Below, piece after piece: positions 53,355-64,000 of a stretch of 64,000 nt of DNA (its first letter is position 1; each line of letters begins with the position of its first letter). This DNA is from Plasmopara viticola (Eukaryota; Oomycota; Peronosporomycetes; Peronosporales; Peronosporaceae). The DNA lies in the NCBI GenBank assembly GCA_001695595.3, contig MBPM02000083.1:248001-312000 (forward strand), given 5' to 3'. The notes under the pieces were generated by a model, which saw only the letters and a list, made by a program, of their open reading frames with translations, was not told the DNA's origin and did no database searches. The translations under genes and the position numbers were made by a program.

Positions 53355-54404
53355 ATGGCCCCTCCCGCGCAAACCATGAAGTATCGTTTCTTGGGTGACT
53401 CTGGTTTGCTCGTCTCCCGTCTATCGTTTGGGAGCTGGGTGACCTTTGACGCGCAACTGGACTTTGAAAAGGCCTATGACATCATGGAGCACGCCTACAA
53501 AAACGGCGTGAATTTCTTCGACAACGCCGAGGTGTATGCCAACGGCAAGTCGGAGCTCATCATGGGCAAGGTGGTGAAGGCTGGCATCGAGCGCAAGGTG
53601 TGGGAGCGCGAGGACCTCGTGATCAGCACCAAACTCTTTTTTGGCACCAAGCCAGGCCCGAACAATACGGGCAACAGCCGAAAACACATTGTCGAAGGCA
53701 TGAAGGCGTCGCTCAAGCGGTTTGATCTGGACTATGTGGACCTAGTCTTTTGCCACCGCCCGGATCCGTCGACGCCCATTGAGGAGTCTGTGCGTGCAAT
53801 GAACTTTATCATTGAGCAAGGCTGGGCCTTTTACTGGGGCACTAGTGAATGGTGCGCCAAGGACATTATTGAGGCCTGTGACATTGCCGATCGCCTCGGT
53901 CTGATCCGTCCTGTGTACGACCAACCGCAGTACAATATTTTCGAGCGCTCGCGCGTCGAGTACGACTTTGATGTGTTGTACAAAAAGTACAAGTACGGCC
54001 TCACCACGTGGTCTCCGCTGGCTTCGGGCTTTCTGACGGGCAAGTACAGCAAGGGCATTCCAGAAGGCTCGCGCCTGTCCCAGCCGGCATACAAAGAGTT
54101 GTTATCGAAGGGCATGGAGGAAAAGGTGGCCAAAGCGGACAAGCTCATTGAAGTGGCGAAAGAAGTGGGCTGCTCGCTAGCGCAGCTGGCGATTGCCTGG
54201 GTGGCCGCCAATCCGAACGTGTCTACAGTGATCCTTGGGGCCACTAGTATCAAACAATTGGATGAAAACCTCAAGGCGATGGAATTTGTCGACAAGATCA
54301 CACCCGAAATTCGCGACAAGATCGATGCGATTGCCAACTTTAAGCCCTCGCTGGTCGCTCAAGCCGAGCCTTGGGTTGTTGACCGACGCCAAAAGTGGCT
54401 GTAA
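53355..54404 (+). CDS. Aldo-keto reductase, potassium-channel beta-subunit type
   Basis: This is a 349-residue, intronless protein, a TIM-barrel NADPH-dependent aldo-keto reductase of the Kv-beta/AKR6-like group. The catalytic tetrad can be seen: Asp and Tyr in FFDNAEVYANGKSE, Lys in VISTKLFFG, His in DLVFCHRPDP. The NADPH pocket includes YNIFERSRVEYD and the TWSPLASGFLTGKY segment; the C-terminal VILGATSIKQLDENLKA motif is the usual diphosphate/adenine-binding part. The length is that of the family core, without the long N-terminal inactivation tail of animal Kv-beta. It is cytosolic; the natural substrate is unknown, and a link to a channel is not shown. It has high GC and even codon use, consistent with strong expression. 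The ATG at 53355 is 33 bp from an initiator-like element. The Copy C LINE derivative lies 580 bp downstream. Confidence 0.95.
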   Translation: MAPPAQTMKYRFLGDSGLLVSRLSFGSWVTFDAQLDFEKAYDIMEHAYKNGVNFFDNAEVYANGKSELIMGKVVKAGIERKVWEREDLVISTKLFFGTKPGPNNTGNSRKHIVEGMKASLKRFDLDYVDLVFCHRPDPSTPIEESVRAMNFIIEQGWAFYWGTSEWCAKDIIEACDIADRLGLIRPVYDQPQYNIFERSRVEYDFDVLYKKYKYGLTTWSPLASGFLTGKYSKGIPEGSRLSQPAYKELLSKGMEEKVAKADKLIEVAKEVGCSLAQLAIAWVAANPNVSTVILGATSIKQLDENLKAMEFVDKITPEIRDKIDAIANFKPSLVAQAEPWVVDRRQKWL

Positions 54405-54973
54405 GTGCCAAGTGTCGAGCATGATCGACGTTAGTTGGCGATACGTTTGTGCCTCGACAAGCTCTTCAATTGCATAATTCGATAAAAAGAGCCGCTCATT
54501 AGCCCACTTTTCGATAACCAGCCCCCTCTGCTAAATGTTCGAATTAAAAGCAAAAAGACTTTGCAAACTTTCACGTCATCATTATTCTTCCAAATCCTTA
54601 GTTATGAGTCAACCAGAATGCATCGTCGGTACTACTTACGCGTCAATGGAAGAGGTTCGCTTGGCAGTAACCTTTCGATCGCAGGGTGAGGGCTTCATAT
54701 TTACGTGCAAAAGAACAAGGACAGCTGGGCACCAATCAGACGGTTGAATGAACTTAATATGTCTTAAATGCTTAACAACAGAAGACGGTGCAATGACTCA
54801 AGATTAAATTCCGATGCTTCTCACATAGCCAAAGCAGAGATCAACCTTAAGGTTGATGCTCTTTGTACTGTCGATGATTACGGAGCTTCTGCTTTGTTTT
54901 TTAATAACTTAGTTTCATGCCAATCTTAATATTAAAACTTGCTCTTTTTTTCTGTACCAGATTATCAGTTTAC
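54405..54973. other. Intergenic
   Basis: About 570 bp; the 70-codon frame 54535-54747 has no recognised feature. It holds the 3' flank of the aldo-keto reductase gene. Confidence 0.4.
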
Positions 54974-54985
54974 ATACTTGCACAT

Positions 54986-55312
54986 TTCGGAAAAGGTTGG
55001 GGTGACGCCCTCCTTCCAAGCGCGGGGGCTAAATGCTCGCGCGCTTCGGGCAGGTGCTCTCGGGCATCTGCAGGTCTCTAACGAGTCTCACCCTCGACGC
55101 GACGGTCTCCAACACCAGGGCGCCACCTGGGCTCTTACCAAGTCAGAACTACACAAAATAATGGAAGACCCTCACGGCCTCGGTGCTGGCTGCACTGCCC
55201 GCCGAACGAGACCCGACGTATGCGGACACCACTCTATGCCGTGGACTAGCCATAGAGCCTAGCACGTGCATGACTTGGCAACGCGATAACGTAATACAAT
55301 ACAATACAATAC
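54986..55312 (+). mobile_element. Non-autonomous LINE derivative, copy C (about 327 bp)
   Basis: It is in opposite orientation to copies A and B and has the same three segments and internal junctions. It ends with AATAC repeats. Its target duplication is imperfect: ATACTTGCA at 54974-54982 and 55309-55317, and the next base differs before the bases agree again. It shares the CCATAGAGCC 3' marker and the TGTGTA(G/C)TTCTGACTT junction with copy A. Confidence 0.92.
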
Positions 55313-55317
55313 TTGCA

Positions 55318-57205
55318 AATTTGCAAAGGTTGTTTGCATTAAACCCCACTCCAACCGATAATAGATTATTTCTATAGCTTAGAGTTACTGTATCAAGGAG
55401 GGGGGAATGTGATTAGCGAAAAGGGGGAGTTTGGTCAGCAGCTCCCTATAAAATTTTATACAGGCAATCGTCTTATTTGAAACATAGTTTTGGCGCTCGC
55501 CCTGAAGCCATTCAAAGCCTTGAAAGCGGTAGCTATCAATCACTCGCCCACTGCCTGCTTCTCTTTACAACCACACTATTGGAGTGACTGGAACAGGTCG
55601 CGTACAAGTTTTAGTCAAACACAAGGGCAAAGAAATGAATGGCCATGACAATCTCAACTTTACATTGAGTGCTCTGTATATTAGGCTACAATGGAGCTTG
55701 TTGCTTTGCGTACCTCACATCTCAAAAGGGCTTTCTCGCTCCGTAATCAGCCATAATGACTTGAGTAAAAGCTGCCTTTTAAGCAGCTGGCATAGTCTGG
55801 ATCACAGAGCAACCATTTGAATTCCACCGCAATACTGTTTTACGTCACGCGCAAAGACTGGTACTCGCAAACAACAAACGCGTTACATACTTTCCGGAGA
55901 GTAATTGCACACAGTCGGTGATGATTCAGTAACTGTTAATGCTGACGCTGGTAAAGAGTGGTAGACACGTTTAAGCGATGAAGCAAACAATGGCGCGTGA
56001 ATGTATTGATCGAAATAATATTACATAGATGTCACTTGTCGAATTACTGACCGCAAAGAAACTGTGGCCTTCGGAGACTGGCCTGTCTAAGGCAAAAACC
56101 TAAGTCGCACCAAAGTCTCTGTGCTCGTGGTGGCTCCCTTTGAAGCGCGTGTCTTTTCGGGACAAATGACTCGAGTGACGTCAACAGATTTTACTTGTTG
56201 CGTCAAACACTATGTGATGTAAATGGTCATCAAACGCCAGTGAAATCATTTCTGCGGTGATCGTCGATACAAACCTCCGAGTGCATGAATTTATACTAGC
56301 GCCCATTAAAGATCTGTCAGCAAGAAGGTTCGGTGGCACAGCACAATTCTTTTTCGTTTAAGCTGACAGCAAAGAAAGACGTCCTGCTGTAATAGCTCGA
56401 ATCGTTGTATCAAAGTCGCGTTCTGACCACCATAAGTTTGGGGAGCACTTGAATGTATGGGTTGTCCTCATTGCGCTCAGGTGACTCAATAACAAAAATT
56501 ACCCACAAAATTTATGGGATCCGCTGCCTTTCAGTTGCTGTTCGGCTCTTTTAATAGCTCCAAGGACGGTTTGCCTTTCCGGTGTGTCGTTGACATTAGT
56601 AGCTAGGCCTATTGGTTAGATGGAGTGGTAGACACAGGAAACACGGCTGCTTGCAAAAAGCAAAGTGTAGTTTTGTTTCTTAGGGTCAATTTGCAAGATC
56701 TAAGATTTTTATAGTAGTACATGTGGGTACCAAACCAGACAATTATAAGCCACATCGTGTTACAAAGCAGATAAAATATGGCTTGTTTCCTTAATGTTAA
56801 GCCCAACGAGACTGTGGTCGAGTGGAATTACACGTTATAGCTCTTTTCTTTCTAGTGAAGAGAAGGGAGTTCAATGGTAGGTGCGCGCACCTGCTGAAGA
56901 CCAAAATATGGCGTGTAATCGCTACGACTGAGCTTCAGTTTTAATTATTCTGCTTTGAGGTCAATTGCTTACCACAACGGCATCTAGCATTTACTGCCCC
57001 TCAATGATGTGGACAAAGAAAAAAATGTTTTCATCTGAGAAAAAGTTTTTATCGCTACGAGGCTCTGTTTTTCTTTTTAATAGGTAAGTTTACAGGGATT
57101 TCCTCATTTAGCATTTCTTAGAATTGCCTTCGAATTCAATCATATCGAAGATTAACCACCCGACCGATTGAGCACAGTTATGCTGTGCTTTCAAAAACTA
57201 TTTAC
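55318..57205. other. Gene-free stretch
   Basis: No coding frame or RNA gene was recognised. Small frames such as 55584-55820 and 56609-56806 lack motifs. Confidence 0.35.
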
Positions 57206-57510
57206 AGATCTGTGGCCTGAGTGGCTAGCCGCTCGACTCAAACCGAAATCGGGAGGGACCGGTCTGATACCCATATGTTTCAACCGGAGATAGGTCAGTA
57301 AAGTAGACAAGCAATCACATCCTGCGCTACCTATCCGCACCCAAATGGGTGTATAAAATTTGGGTGAGCTAGACATCCCACTAACTAAAAAAATATCATG
57401 GTGTAACGAGGGGTATGGAATCTGGAACGCGACCAGCATCCCGCGCTAGAGACAGTCAAGTCCGAGCGCGTGGGTTTCGGTAGCTTAAAGCTCTAAGACA
57501 ATTTTTTTTA
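57206..57510 (+). mobile_element. tRNA-headed SINE
   Basis: The first 70 bp look like a tRNA-derived RNA polymerase III promoter: an A box-like TGGCCTGAGTGG at 57213 and a B box-like GGTCTGATACCC at 57261, about 48 bp apart as in tRNA genes. A class II (Ser/Leu-type) D-arm is plausible. The body of about 240 bp is unrelated to any gene I know, and the element ends in a T-rich run at 57502-57510. No target duplication was clear. SINEs with tRNA heads are known in oomycetes; which family this is cannot be told here. Confidence 0.5.
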
Positions 57511-58744
57511 ATTTGCTTCTACATTTTCTGTGGTCAAAAGCCAACATTATACTAGTCCAACTGAAGCGCAAGCAAGCTGGACTTACATACTACGCGGACT
57601 TGACTTTTATCTACGCTCCGTCCACTCGACGCACAAGAAGAGTAAAAGAAATCTAAGAGCTTACATTAGTGATTGGTCTCATTGTAAAGACTATAATGAG
57701 CACTTACGACTAGTCTTGTTGAATGAGTGAGCCGATTTAGTTTATGTGGACGGTCTCGGAACAGGCATGGGCGAATATTGTGGCACGACGAAGTTTGCCT
57801 CTTCAAAGTTTTGGAGTTTTTGGTACAATTTTTTGTATGCGATAGATCTTTTTATCATAAGCCTCACTGTTAAAGAAAGCATATGACTATACTCAAGACA
57901 TGATGGTGCACGAAAATTAGCAGCTGGATTCTCGTCATTATCTTTTATAGGTAATTTTTTTTAAAAAAGACGTCATGCCTCCAAAGCTTAAAACTACCCG
58001 AGCAAAGAAATCTTTTTATCTGAGCTGAAAACTTAATCTTATTATCGATAAATAAATTGTATGGTCTACCCCACATATTTAAAATTCTCAGCATAGTATT
58101 ACTTTTTTGGAAGCAGCGGCCTTTTGATCATGGATATTGCTCCTGTTCACTACTCAAATTAGCTACTGCGTTGTCTTTGTACACATGCTAAAAACTATAC
58201 TTTACTCGTGCCACACGATATAGCATTACTAACTATTGTGGCAAATATCGGGTATGTGTAATTTTTGTGATAGTCGATGCTCTCGTCTTCAGTCTTTGTT
58301 AAGCTCATTAAAGTCGATTGATTATCATATGCAGTGTCGTGTACATTTGAAGCTTAGCGATAAGTTATTTGGAATCATGTTTGTTGTGGCCTCAGATATC
58401 GAAAAAGAAGGTCGATTATATTGGCCGTGCACCTACTTCGTATTGAGCTAGATACACAAACTGATTATAGCTGAATTTGCTAGCCTCGAGTCAAATAGCC
58501 AGCTAAGCCTTTATGTAGCAGCCCCCTCGAATCCGAGCAATTAGGCTTAAGTGAGTCATGTTCTTTCTCGTGTTGTTCGTATGGCTCTTCTTGCAAAAAA
58601 AGCTAGACCCGATATTAGTATGGGTACTAAAAATACTGATACCTTTTGGTAGACAGACTTGACCACGTCTTTTTTACTATGCTTAGCGGGTTGTATTGTC
58701 GCTGGCAACATTGGCTACCAGATACACTAAAATAGCGCCTTAAA
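57511..58744. other. Gene-free stretch
   Basis: No gene is recognised. A short plus-strand frame at 57530-57730 has no motif. Confidence 0.35.
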
Positions 58745-59095
58745 TGTGGGTAACATAAAGCCGTTAAGAGTGGGTAATAAAGCTCTACAAGCGAATCTCG
58801 TAGGTCCGCGAGCCCCAGTCGGTAACACAGTACCACCAAATGTGGGTTACAGAGCTCCGCGAGTGATAAAATAGACTCACAAAACGCACTGGGTGACATA
58901 GGACCGCAGGTGGGTAGCAAAGTATTACAAAGTGCGGACAACATAGCGGAGCCAAAAGCAGGATGTAAATGTAAAAATAGCCGACCACTATGAGTCTCGA
59001 ACGACCTTGTGCCTAGCAAAGAGACCTTATTGACAGGGGAAATTGTCCATTTGGAGGCTAACAGAGCTCGAAGAACTGGGTGCAACTGGTTAAAA
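58745..59095 (+). pseudogene. Decayed protein with VGN-type repeats
   Basis: In one plus-strand frame the residues VGNIKP, VGNKAL, VGPRAPVGNTVP and VGYRAP follow each other, then a stop, and a second frame continues with GDIGPQVGSKVL. The DNA motif GTGGGTAACA-x-AG recurs about seven times at uneven spacing over 215 bp. The opposite strand also has a 178-codon ATG-started frame (58627-59163) made of the same repeats, but its reading is hydrophobic and unlike a soluble protein. Which strand was originally coding is not certain; the plus reading is more regular. Confidence 0.4.
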
Positions 59096-59573
59096 TTCAA
59101 ACTAAAACTATTTTGGGAATGATGTTCCTTTACCTCTCTCAGAAAAATATATACATGTCTCATTCGAGACGTAAATATTCAAAATCAGCCTTCTTGACAG
59201 CTTGTGTTGCACTTTGTCTCAGAGATCCTAATTTTTCTAAAATCGAGAGCGACTATTTTTGAGCATAGTAATTTCTACTATTACGCATATAGTTGTGGTC
59301 TGTAGAGCGTGTACCAATTTTTTGTGAGCTGTTCGATACAGCGATTTATGTCACAAAATTGGGTAATACTTTTAAACACACAGGGCTCATGAAATCCTGT
59401 TACACTCTCCCCTCTTATGTTCTAACACATAACATCACCGTTATGACATATGCCGGTTCTCAGAAGCCTGCACGACAAACAAACTGAGAGATAGCCTATT
59501 TCGAAGTCACAGACAGAGTTACATCCAGCTCACACTATCCGAATGCCACACGACATGTTAGCGTAAGTACGCT

Positions 59574-59741
59574 ATGCCGTCAGATGACGAACTGATTGCT
59601 CGCAGAATACAAACGCGCCACGCGCGTCAGTTACCCTTTGTTAAGAGCAAGCATGACCTGAGTCTCATGATCGACTACAACCCTCCAGCCTCGGCATCAG
59701 AAATAAAGAAAGTGGATGCTCTCCTCGACAAAGTCTGGTGA
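59574..59741 (+). CDS. 55-codon ORF, possible gene fragment
   Basis: ATG at 59574, TGA at 59739-59741. The composition is that of a soluble charged protein (acidic start, Arg/His-rich middle, Lys/Asp-rich end with SEIKKVDALLDKVW). I do not recognise it. It may be an intact small protein or the first exon of a decayed gene, as the region to 60900 contains more coding-like fragments. Confidence 0.25.
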   Translation: MPSDDELIARRIQTRHARQLPFVKSKHDLSLMIDYNPPASASEIKKVDALLDKVW

Positions 59742-60699
59742 GCCAGCAGCTTGTATAATCAGCCACATTGTCCAAAGAGGCTTCTCACTCCACTAGTCGC
59801 AGGGCTGTGCGCTGCATACTTTGTCCTCACGAGCGATCATACGCATCACACGCACCCCATATCCACTGACAGATTATATGTTTGTGCTTGACGAAAAAGA
59901 GCACCTCCGATGAGGTGCAAGAGCCCGAGGTCCAGTCACAGCAGAATCAATCTTGCGTAACTTTACAAAAAGGGAACGAGCTGGCTTTATGTTGTGGACA
60001 ACAGATCAATTAACGACGGTCCATAATCAGTCAATGACAAGTCTTTAGCCGAGCGAGATCGAACCAAGGATTCCGCTTCGGTCCCACATCGACTTCACTA
60101 ACACAATTTCGATGTGCAGTACATCTTTCTTAGTCTTGTACCCAAGACTTGAAAAGCAATATGTCATCTCTGAACCTGGCTACCAGGAACCTCGAGATAA
60201 GATTTGCTTGAAGCCTCAGTTTCATGTCCTAGCGACGGGTGCATAGTCATGTCGGAGACGTTAGCCTTTATGATTTGATAGCTCAACAAAGATAAGGTAA
60301 TCTTGTCGAAGTATTGCCATTGGCTCTCGGACTGGGTATAGCTATACTGAGTTTGACCCTGGCGACAGCGTCGCGCAAGATGACACTTCACATGAAAGTG
60401 GAGCTTGGGATTTCTGTCACGATTAGGGGCATGTTGACGATATCGAAGCATCGTGCATCCCACAAAGAGCTTTGATTCAATGAAGTTCGCGACCGACGTC
60501 TGGCAGATGTAGACAACAGTTGAACGTACGCTAACATCGACCTCTTAGCTAAGACATGCCATAAGTGCATCAGCATTGGAATCTTTAGGTTGTGTCCGAA
60601 CGGACTCAAGCCTCAAACGCGGAAAAGCATCGCTTTGCAAGCAATTTAACTACTCGCGTTTGGGATGAAACGAAGCTTGGTCTACCGTGGCCAATCCTA

Positions 60700-60897
60700 C
60701 GCATGACCTGGCGCCAACGCTCCCGTGCTCACATGTACTCAGTAACAATACGACTTAAGAAAGCCAGCAAAAGCACTGGGGAGGCAGACGAGGCCTTCCC
60801 GACGCCAAGATTGGGGCACTTGTATGTGGATTATGAAGCTGGGGTGGACAGTAAAGCCCATGAGCTTAAAATTTTAATCGACCGCTCTGAGTCCTAG
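60700..60897 (+). pseudogene. Coding-like fragment
   Basis: The frame from an ATG near 60702 to a stop at 60895-60897 reads as a coherent soluble protein end with MTWRQRSRAHMYSV and, near the end, GHLYVDYEAGVDSK. It has no identifiable family, and the upstream part of the frame starts only with a GTG. It is probably a piece of a decayed gene. Confidence 0.25.
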
Positions 60898-63198
60898 CGC
60901 GAGCATTTTAAATTTTGTCGGTACGTCACTTTCTTACATAGTATGCGCCTATCTCGGCCGGCCGTTCGAATGCATAGCCTTTCATGTTCGTAGTATTCCA
61001 AACTTATAGCTTACACGGTGGTTAATACAATGTACCAGCTGCCGTATGGCCACTCGCCTTCACTATACCAAAAATTTCGATCAGGGAAACAGCTATCCAA
61101 AAGATTTTCTGGGAAATTCTGTAGACTCATATGAAATTTGGTGTTCTGAAGATCAATTACATTATAAGACGCCTCGCAAATTTGATAAATGCGTCGTCGT
61201 TGTTTTGAGAAGGTCGACGGTGCATGCGCCTCCATGCATCTGAAAGGTGAGATGACACGACGATATCTCTTGCTCAAAATTTCAAGCTTAACACTTCTAG
61301 CGGTGGGATTAGAGTATCTGGCTCATTTTAACAACATATTTGATCTCTGTATCTCGTGTAAATCCTTAAAACGTTCAGTTTATTTTTGCGGATGCACTCG
61401 TGTCCTGTAGACCATCGCCTACGTATATTTACCGATATGATAAGTCTGATGACTGTTTCGTGGAAAATGTGAAATAGATTTTTCGAATTTTCTCTCTCAC
61501 TTGTATTGACAGCCTCCGCACTACAGAGGGCGAGTAATATTTATAAGTGACTCGTTTCATCTTTTTAGCGTGTTAATTCTGAACTGCAGCGTCAAGTACA
61601 AATTAACTTTACAAGGCTCACTGACCCATCTATGCGCCGCCTTTGCAGATATAATGCAAAGTGCGTTATGCATACGATTGGTCCGTTTTGTCTTACCAAA
61701 TGTCTTTGTATAGTCTACTGCGAATAATAGTAGGTAGATTTCTAAAAAAAGTAAACTAGGCTTGTTAGACGTAATGGTAAATTGCGGGTTGATACTCGAC
61801 TCCATTGAGTCAGGGACCTATGGTGTTGCAATATCGTATCCATATACAGACTTGCAGTTTCTACCAGTAATTCTATACTAATGACAACACTAGTATGCCC
61901 GTGTGGGCAATAATCCAAAGACATATCCAGGGATAATGGGAGTCCAACAGTCCGTCGGTATAGACAGGCTATGATAAAAAGCCGATGTGGATTCGACCCT
62001 CTGGCAGATCTTACATGTCTTTGTATATATGTTCACCTGCTTGTATATACAAGACCACTGAAAAGTTGTGAAGGCTAAAATTTTGTTTTCCGTTACTTTC
62101 TCATAATCTTTTGCGGCGTTGCTCAAGCCAAGGAGGTTCATACTTTCTCGAAGTTTACTCGCGTCCTCATGGCTCTTTACAAAAAGACGAGGCCTTAAGT
62201 CTCCTCTGCCGCAAACACACATTTGCCGATGTGAGTGTAACGATGAGAAGGCCTCATTACCTTGACAACGTGCCTGAAGAAGCTTGAATGAGCTATTACA
62301 AAAATTATAGTCTATTATACAATAAAATCACTTCCAAGAAATCGACTGGTCTCCTCTTCAGCGGATAAGAGTAGATGTATCGTCAAATTTTGTTCTGGCG
62401 AACGCTATAACGACTGTGTGATCAACCGTTTGAGCGTCGCCAGGGCGTTGTATACGATCCATCACGGCATACGGCCACACGTACCGATCGCTTTAAACTT
62501 ATCCAACGCCCCCTTTTTCATTTGATAACTAGATCTAACGCACCGTTGAACGTACACCTGAACATGTCGTAAGCAGCAAGTTTTTGGTGTTTTTTAGTAT
62601 CACTGTACCACTCATCTAACTATAGGCATGGGCCAATCGCCAATTTTTGCTACTTATTTCTTGCATAATGTCATTCTCAGTCTTATTGATGAAGATTGTG
62701 CAAAAGCGCCACGCTGCTCGCATTTGCCTTGTCACTTGATATTTCGTTCTTGGGTGGAGGTAAGCTTCGTATTTCACCTCTCTTTTCGAATGATATTTTG
62801 TTGGCAGGCCTTCGGACATCACATACGAGTATTTCTTCAATTGTCCCACAGAGGATTTTATTAATTCAGCAAATCAAAGAAAAAATTCGGAATTAAGAAG
62901 TTATAACAAAGGTTTCGTTTTTGTGCTTATGGGTGCAACGCCCACTCCCCCGATCGTAAGTCAACGTTTTGATTTATTCATATCAAATACTTAAAGCAGC
63001 TCTCTCTAATTTTAAACAACCACTAATTAAATATTGTCGTAATAGAGTTTTTATACTAATACTTAGAATCATCTTTTTTTTTCTTGGAGTAAGGCAGATA
63101 ATGATCTGCAATTTCTACTTGTTTAAAGTAGAGAGCAAAGGTCAGAAAATTAAACATATTTTTCCCCTCAATATATAGCTACGACAGCTCTGCTGTAG
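60898..63198. other. Gene-free stretch
   Basis: No gene, RNA or repeat recognised. Frames at 61011-61277, 61890-62222 and 62616-62864 lack domain-like content. Confidence 0.35.
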
Positions 63199-63319
63199 CT
63201 TTCAAGACAAGCTCATCAATAAATAGGCCATTATAGGTCGGATCTTTGCTTTGAGAGCCTTTCAAGACAAGCTCATCAATAAATAGGCCATTATAGGTCG
63301 GATCTTTGCTTTGAGAGCC
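63199..63319. repeat. Perfect 60-bp tandem duplication
   Basis: Positions 63199-63258 and 63259-63318 are identical, including the first base after the second copy. Two copies only; it is either recent, or an assembly duplication. Confidence 0.95.
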
Positions 63320-64000
63320 CACGCATTTTTTCTCGAAGGAACTTTTTCATAGTGGGTGGATTTGACTAAAAATCATACATGTACCATCGGGTGATGGACT
63401 TTATTGACAGCGTTGCCTCTGACCTGAAGCTTTCTTGTAGCCCTGGCTGGTAAAGTGTTAGCCGAATATTCATCCAAGGCAAAAATGACTGGGATAGCGG
63501 TAAGAGTGCTATTTTAATTCTTTCTTGTTTCAGTGGCTCTCTTCCAGCAAGCTTTTGAAGGATTGCCGTCCATAGCACGGGCGCAGGCTTAGCCCCGGAC
63601 TCATCCTTTGTCACAGGCATAGTAGTTGCAGGCGCAGCCTTTGATGCTAACATATTCGCTTATAACTTATGCAGCTTTAGCCGCAACAAAAACTTCGTGC
63701 AGAGGTTTATTAAGCTGCTTTTGGAAAATGTGATTTTTGGAAAGTCATATTTCCACCTCCTGTGTCACCTTGTCATAAAAGGTAGCACATGTGTTCAATC
63801 TAACTCTCATGTGAGCGTGTCGAAAACTCAAGCACATCGCAAAGGCTTCGAGATGAATAAAGCCAAATTTTTTGTTTTTCAGGCAAAATTTTGCACTGCT
63901 CGGACTACTTGCTGGCTTCTATGGCTCACAGAGACGGCTACAGTTGCAGTACTTGCAGCTGTCAGAGACTGGAGCGCGTAAGGAAAGTCGAGCTTTTAAA
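63320..64000. other. Right edge
   Basis: Nothing recognised. The minus frame 63366-63653 and plus frame 63697-63981 lack conserved features. Confidence 0.35.

Noticed and set aside
54939..55262. 107-codon frame in the LINE derivative copy C
   Set aside because: It is a frame created by joined non-adjacent LINE segments and is out of phase with the LINE ORF; no evidence of function.
58627..59163. 178-codon minus-strand ORF as a real membrane protein
   Set aside because: It has an ATG, but its sequence is made of the VGN-type repeats read backwards, which explains the hydrophobic runs.
1..64000. RXLR, Crinkler or elicitin effector genes
   Set aside because: I looked for signal peptide plus RXLR/dEER or LxLFLAK motifs and elicitin Cys patterns and saw none that could be supported.

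Overview
The window is a piece of a eukaryotic nuclear genome, most likely from an oomycete (Phytophthora or downy mildew type). The reasons are: ATG-started genes with few, short introns (about 42-104 bp, mostly 67-74), an oomycete-like initiator in front of the aldo-keto reductase gene, an SWR1 gene of 7.4 kb without introns, a START/FYVE-type protein, a thaumatin-like secreted protein with a Pro/Gln-rich stalk and a membrane anchor, and decayed Copia, Gypsy, LINE and SINE-type elements in long gene-poor stretches. The species is not fixed by anything I can see.

Layout. 0.5-9.2 kb: a small helical protein and a giant SWR1/SRCAP-type remodelling ATPase carrying extra WW, F-box-like and beta-helix regions. 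9.2-14.5 kb: gene-poor, with a decayed tandem array. 14.5-17.5 kb: a PH-domain protein, a short LINE-derived element and a typical 2-Cys peroxiredoxin. 17.6-29 kb: gene-poor, with one frameshifted small gene and a hairpin. 29-33.2 kb: a compact cluster with the thaumatin-like membrane protein, isoprenylcysteine carboxyl methyltransferase and, convergent with 31 bp between stop codons, a probable AIRIM/C1orf109-family ribosome maturation factor. 33.4-42.1 kb: retroelement graveyard (Gypsy RNase H scrap, long Copia remnant, a second short LINE derivative). 43.0-48.1 kb: a secreted HExxH metalloprotease and an intact 3.19-kb non-LTR retrotransposon. 48.1-49.9 kb: old dispersed repeats and twin perfect palindromes. 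50.1-55.3 kb: a START/FYVE-like protein, a broken PH-domain gene, an aldo-keto reductase/Kv-beta gene and a third short LINE derivative. 55.4-64 kb: gene-poor, with a tRNA-headed SINE, a decayed VGN repeat and a perfect 60-bp duplication.

The most notable signal is a LINE family system. One full-length element (44869-48062) has intact endonuclease and reverse transcriptase motifs and a perfect 12-bp target duplication. Three other elements of about 325 bp are each built from the same three LINE segments (5' end, a 31-bp internal piece, 3' end) and have their own target duplications, so a twice-deleted, non-autonomous derivative has been mobilised, probably in trans by the full-length element. 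Separately there are several long fold-back palindromes, including two back-to-back 59-nt palindromes at 49.8-50.0 kb that look like the scar of a healed break.

The host genes do not form an operon or pathway; they are ordinary housekeeping and membrane/secreted genes separated by repeats. Splice junctions were inferred by reading-frame continuity and splice consensus only.
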